Assembly: GCA_013298335.1 (NCBI GenBank)
Contig: JAAFHI010000196.1
Location: forward strand, 1-6,625
Length of the DNA stretch: 6,625 nt
Direction: 5' to 3'
Source: Actinomycetota bacterium
GTDB taxonomy: Bacteria; Acidobacteriota; Blastocatellia; Chloracidobacteriales; Chloracidobacteriaceae
In this document: positions 5,795 through 6,625 of the stretch, in pieces
How the letters are laid out: each line of letters starts with the position of its first letter
How positions within the stretch are numbered: the stretch's first letter is position 1
Position numbers and translations under genes: made by a program
The notes under the pieces: generated by a model
What the model was told of the DNA's origin: nothing
The model's input: only the letters and a program-made list of their open reading frames with translations
Database searches by the model: none

Positions 5795-5799
5795 TCCCC
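5795..5799 (-). promoter_or_regulatory. Ribosome binding site of the kinase gene
   Basis: On the minus strand GGGGA lies 9 nt before the GTG at 5785-5783. This supports the GTG start, as the frame offers no better-placed ATG and the kinase domain begins about 10 residues later. Confidence 0.55.
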
Positions 5800-5933
5800 G
5801 TTTGGCGTGAATGGCGGCAGTATGCCACAGCCGACGCGCGAACGGCGGAAAACACCCCCTTCCGGACGGGAAAAACCTGTTCGGCGGACAAATTCAGTCC
5901 CGGAGCGGCCTTTCGGCGTCTCCGCGATTGAAG

Positions 5934-5957
5934 TTTCCCGTTCGGCCCGGCGGGAAA
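5934..5957. promoter_or_regulatory. Inverted repeat, possible operator
   Basis: TTTCCCG and CGGGAAA are perfect 7-bp inverted arms with a 10-nt spacer in the middle of the divergent intergenic region. The position suits a regulator binding site for either gene. No T tract follows, so it is not a clear terminator. No regulator gene is visible in the window. Confidence 0.3.
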
Positions 5958-6079
5958 TGAAGGAATGTCCGTCCCCGGCAAAAAAAGGGTTGGATGATGT
6001 TTTCACATTCCGCTAGGCTTGAGGCGCACGAAGAAATCCCATTCACTCGCGCTCCAACCCAGCTTCTGACTTACGGAAT

Positions 6080-6625
6080 ATGACGAATTTTCCGAACGGT
6101 GGCCTGCTCGTGGACAAACCGGCCGGCATGACGTCGCATGACGTCGTGGCGCTGACCCGGCGTTTCCTTGGTACGAAACGTGTGGGCCACACCGGCACGC
6201 TCGACCCGTTTGCCACCGGCCTGATGGTGGTCTGCGTCGGCAACTGCACGCGGCTGTCGCGGTTCCTGACCGACAAGTCAAAGACCTACCGCGCGACGAT
6301 GCGGTTCGGCTTCGCCACCGACACGCAGGATCACACCGGCGCGCCGCTTTCCGAGCCGAAACCGACGACTGGCGTCACCGAAGCCAAGCTCCGGGAGGTG
6401 GCCGGAACGTTCCTCGGCAAGCAGATGCAGACGCCGCCGATGTTTTCGGCCAAGAAAATCGACGGCGTGGCGCTGCACCACCTGGCCCGGCTCGGGAAAG
6501 TGGTGGTCCGCGCCGCCGTCCCGGTCGAAATTCATGGATTCGAGTTTCTGCCCGACAGCGACGGGAAACTCATCCGGCTGGACGACCACGGTACCCCCAT
6601 CGTGGATTGCGAAGTGACCTGCTCG
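6080..6625 (+). CDS. truB: tRNA pseudouridine-55 synthase TruB (3' end outside window)
   Basis: The product converts uridine 55 in the T-loop of tRNAs to pseudouridine in the cytoplasm. The first 182 residues are visible. The N-terminus GGLLVDKPAGMTSHDVV is characteristic. The catalytic aspartate is D42 in the motif GHTGTLDPFATG (36-47). The nucleotide-stacking tyrosine is Y70 in DKSKTYRA, and PPMFSAKKIDGVALHHLAR is the conserved central block. The window stops right after the segment reading CEVTCS, just where the family's GTYIR motif would follow, so roughly the last third is missing. ATG at 6080 fits the family's usual N-terminus. Only a short GGAA directly before it resembles a ribosome binding site, so initiation may be weak or largely leader-independent. 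It is divergent from the kinase gene and may head its own operon. Confidence 0.97.
   Translation, partial: MTNFPNGGLLVDKPAGMTSHDVVALTRRFLGTKRVGHTGTLDPFATGLMVVCVGNCTRLSRFLTDKSKTYRATMRFGFATDTQDHTGAPLSEPKPTTGVTEAKLREVAGTFLGKQMQTPPMFSAKKIDGVALHHLARLGKVVVRAAVPVEIHGFEFLPDSDGKLIRLDDHGTPIVDCEVTCS

Larger units (their letters stand above)
5786..6079. other. Divergent intergenic region between kinase and truB
   Basis: The start regions of both divergent genes face this 294-bp stretch, so it should contain promoters for both. I see no strong consensus sigma-70 pair. A weak candidate for truB is TTGGAT (5990-5995) and TAGGCT (6014-6019) with an 18-bp spacer. A perfect 7-bp inverted repeat, TTTCCCG/CGGGAAA, occupies 5934-5940 and 5951-5957 and may be an operator. 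No gene-like open frame is convincing. Confidence 0.5.

Noticed and set aside
5776..6006. 76-residue minus-strand open frame in the divergent intergenic region
   Set aside because: It overlaps the kinase start in another frame, and shows no recognisable motif or good translation signal.
6044..6058. TCGCGCTCCAA upstream of truB resembling words in the 75-bp repeat
   Set aside because: The match is only about 11 bp, without the palindrome or C-rich tract, and may be chance.

Overview
The window is GC-rich bacterial DNA with two complete genes, two genes cut by the window edges, and two gene-free stretches filled with unusual repeats. The gene content suggests Acidobacteriota of the Blastocatellia/Chloracidobacterium kind: a Ser/Thr kinase fused to a SUMF1/FGE-like domain, and a secreted protein of PKD-like, fibronectin-like and BACON modules. 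This is an inference from gene style; Bacteroidota, Verrucomicrobiota or Planctomycetota are not excluded.

Layout. Positions 1-1931 (+) hold the 3' end of a large secreted repeat protein, followed by two hairpins, the second a good intrinsic terminator. Positions 2027-2484 are a gene-free satellite-like array of 22 tandem units of 21 nt (20 nt in every fifth), organised in a 104-bp higher-order period. Positions 2504-3559 (-) encode a D12-class adenine-N6 DNA methyltransferase with no restriction partner in view. Positions 3560-3925 have no gene but carry G-quadruplex-type tracts at both ends in inverted orientation and tandem copies of a palindrome followed by a T6 tract. Positions 3926-5785 (-) encode the kinase-SUMF1 fusion, whose last codons and stop lie inside the last repeat copy. 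Positions 5786-6079 are a divergent intergenic region, and truB (+) starts at 6080 and runs off the end.

The genes do not look like one pathway: an envelope or secreted adhesin-like protein, a DNA modification enzyme, a signalling kinase and a tRNA modification enzyme. The secreted-protein gene and the methyltransferase gene converge on the array. The methyltransferase and kinase genes are co-directional but separated by the repeat element, which probably stops or weakens read-through from the kinase gene. Kinase and truB are divergent.

The strongest unexplained items are the 104-bp higher-order array, the element with G-rich inverted ends between methyltransferase and kinase, and the G-quadruplex motif over the kinase stop codon. 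No complete new defence system is visible.
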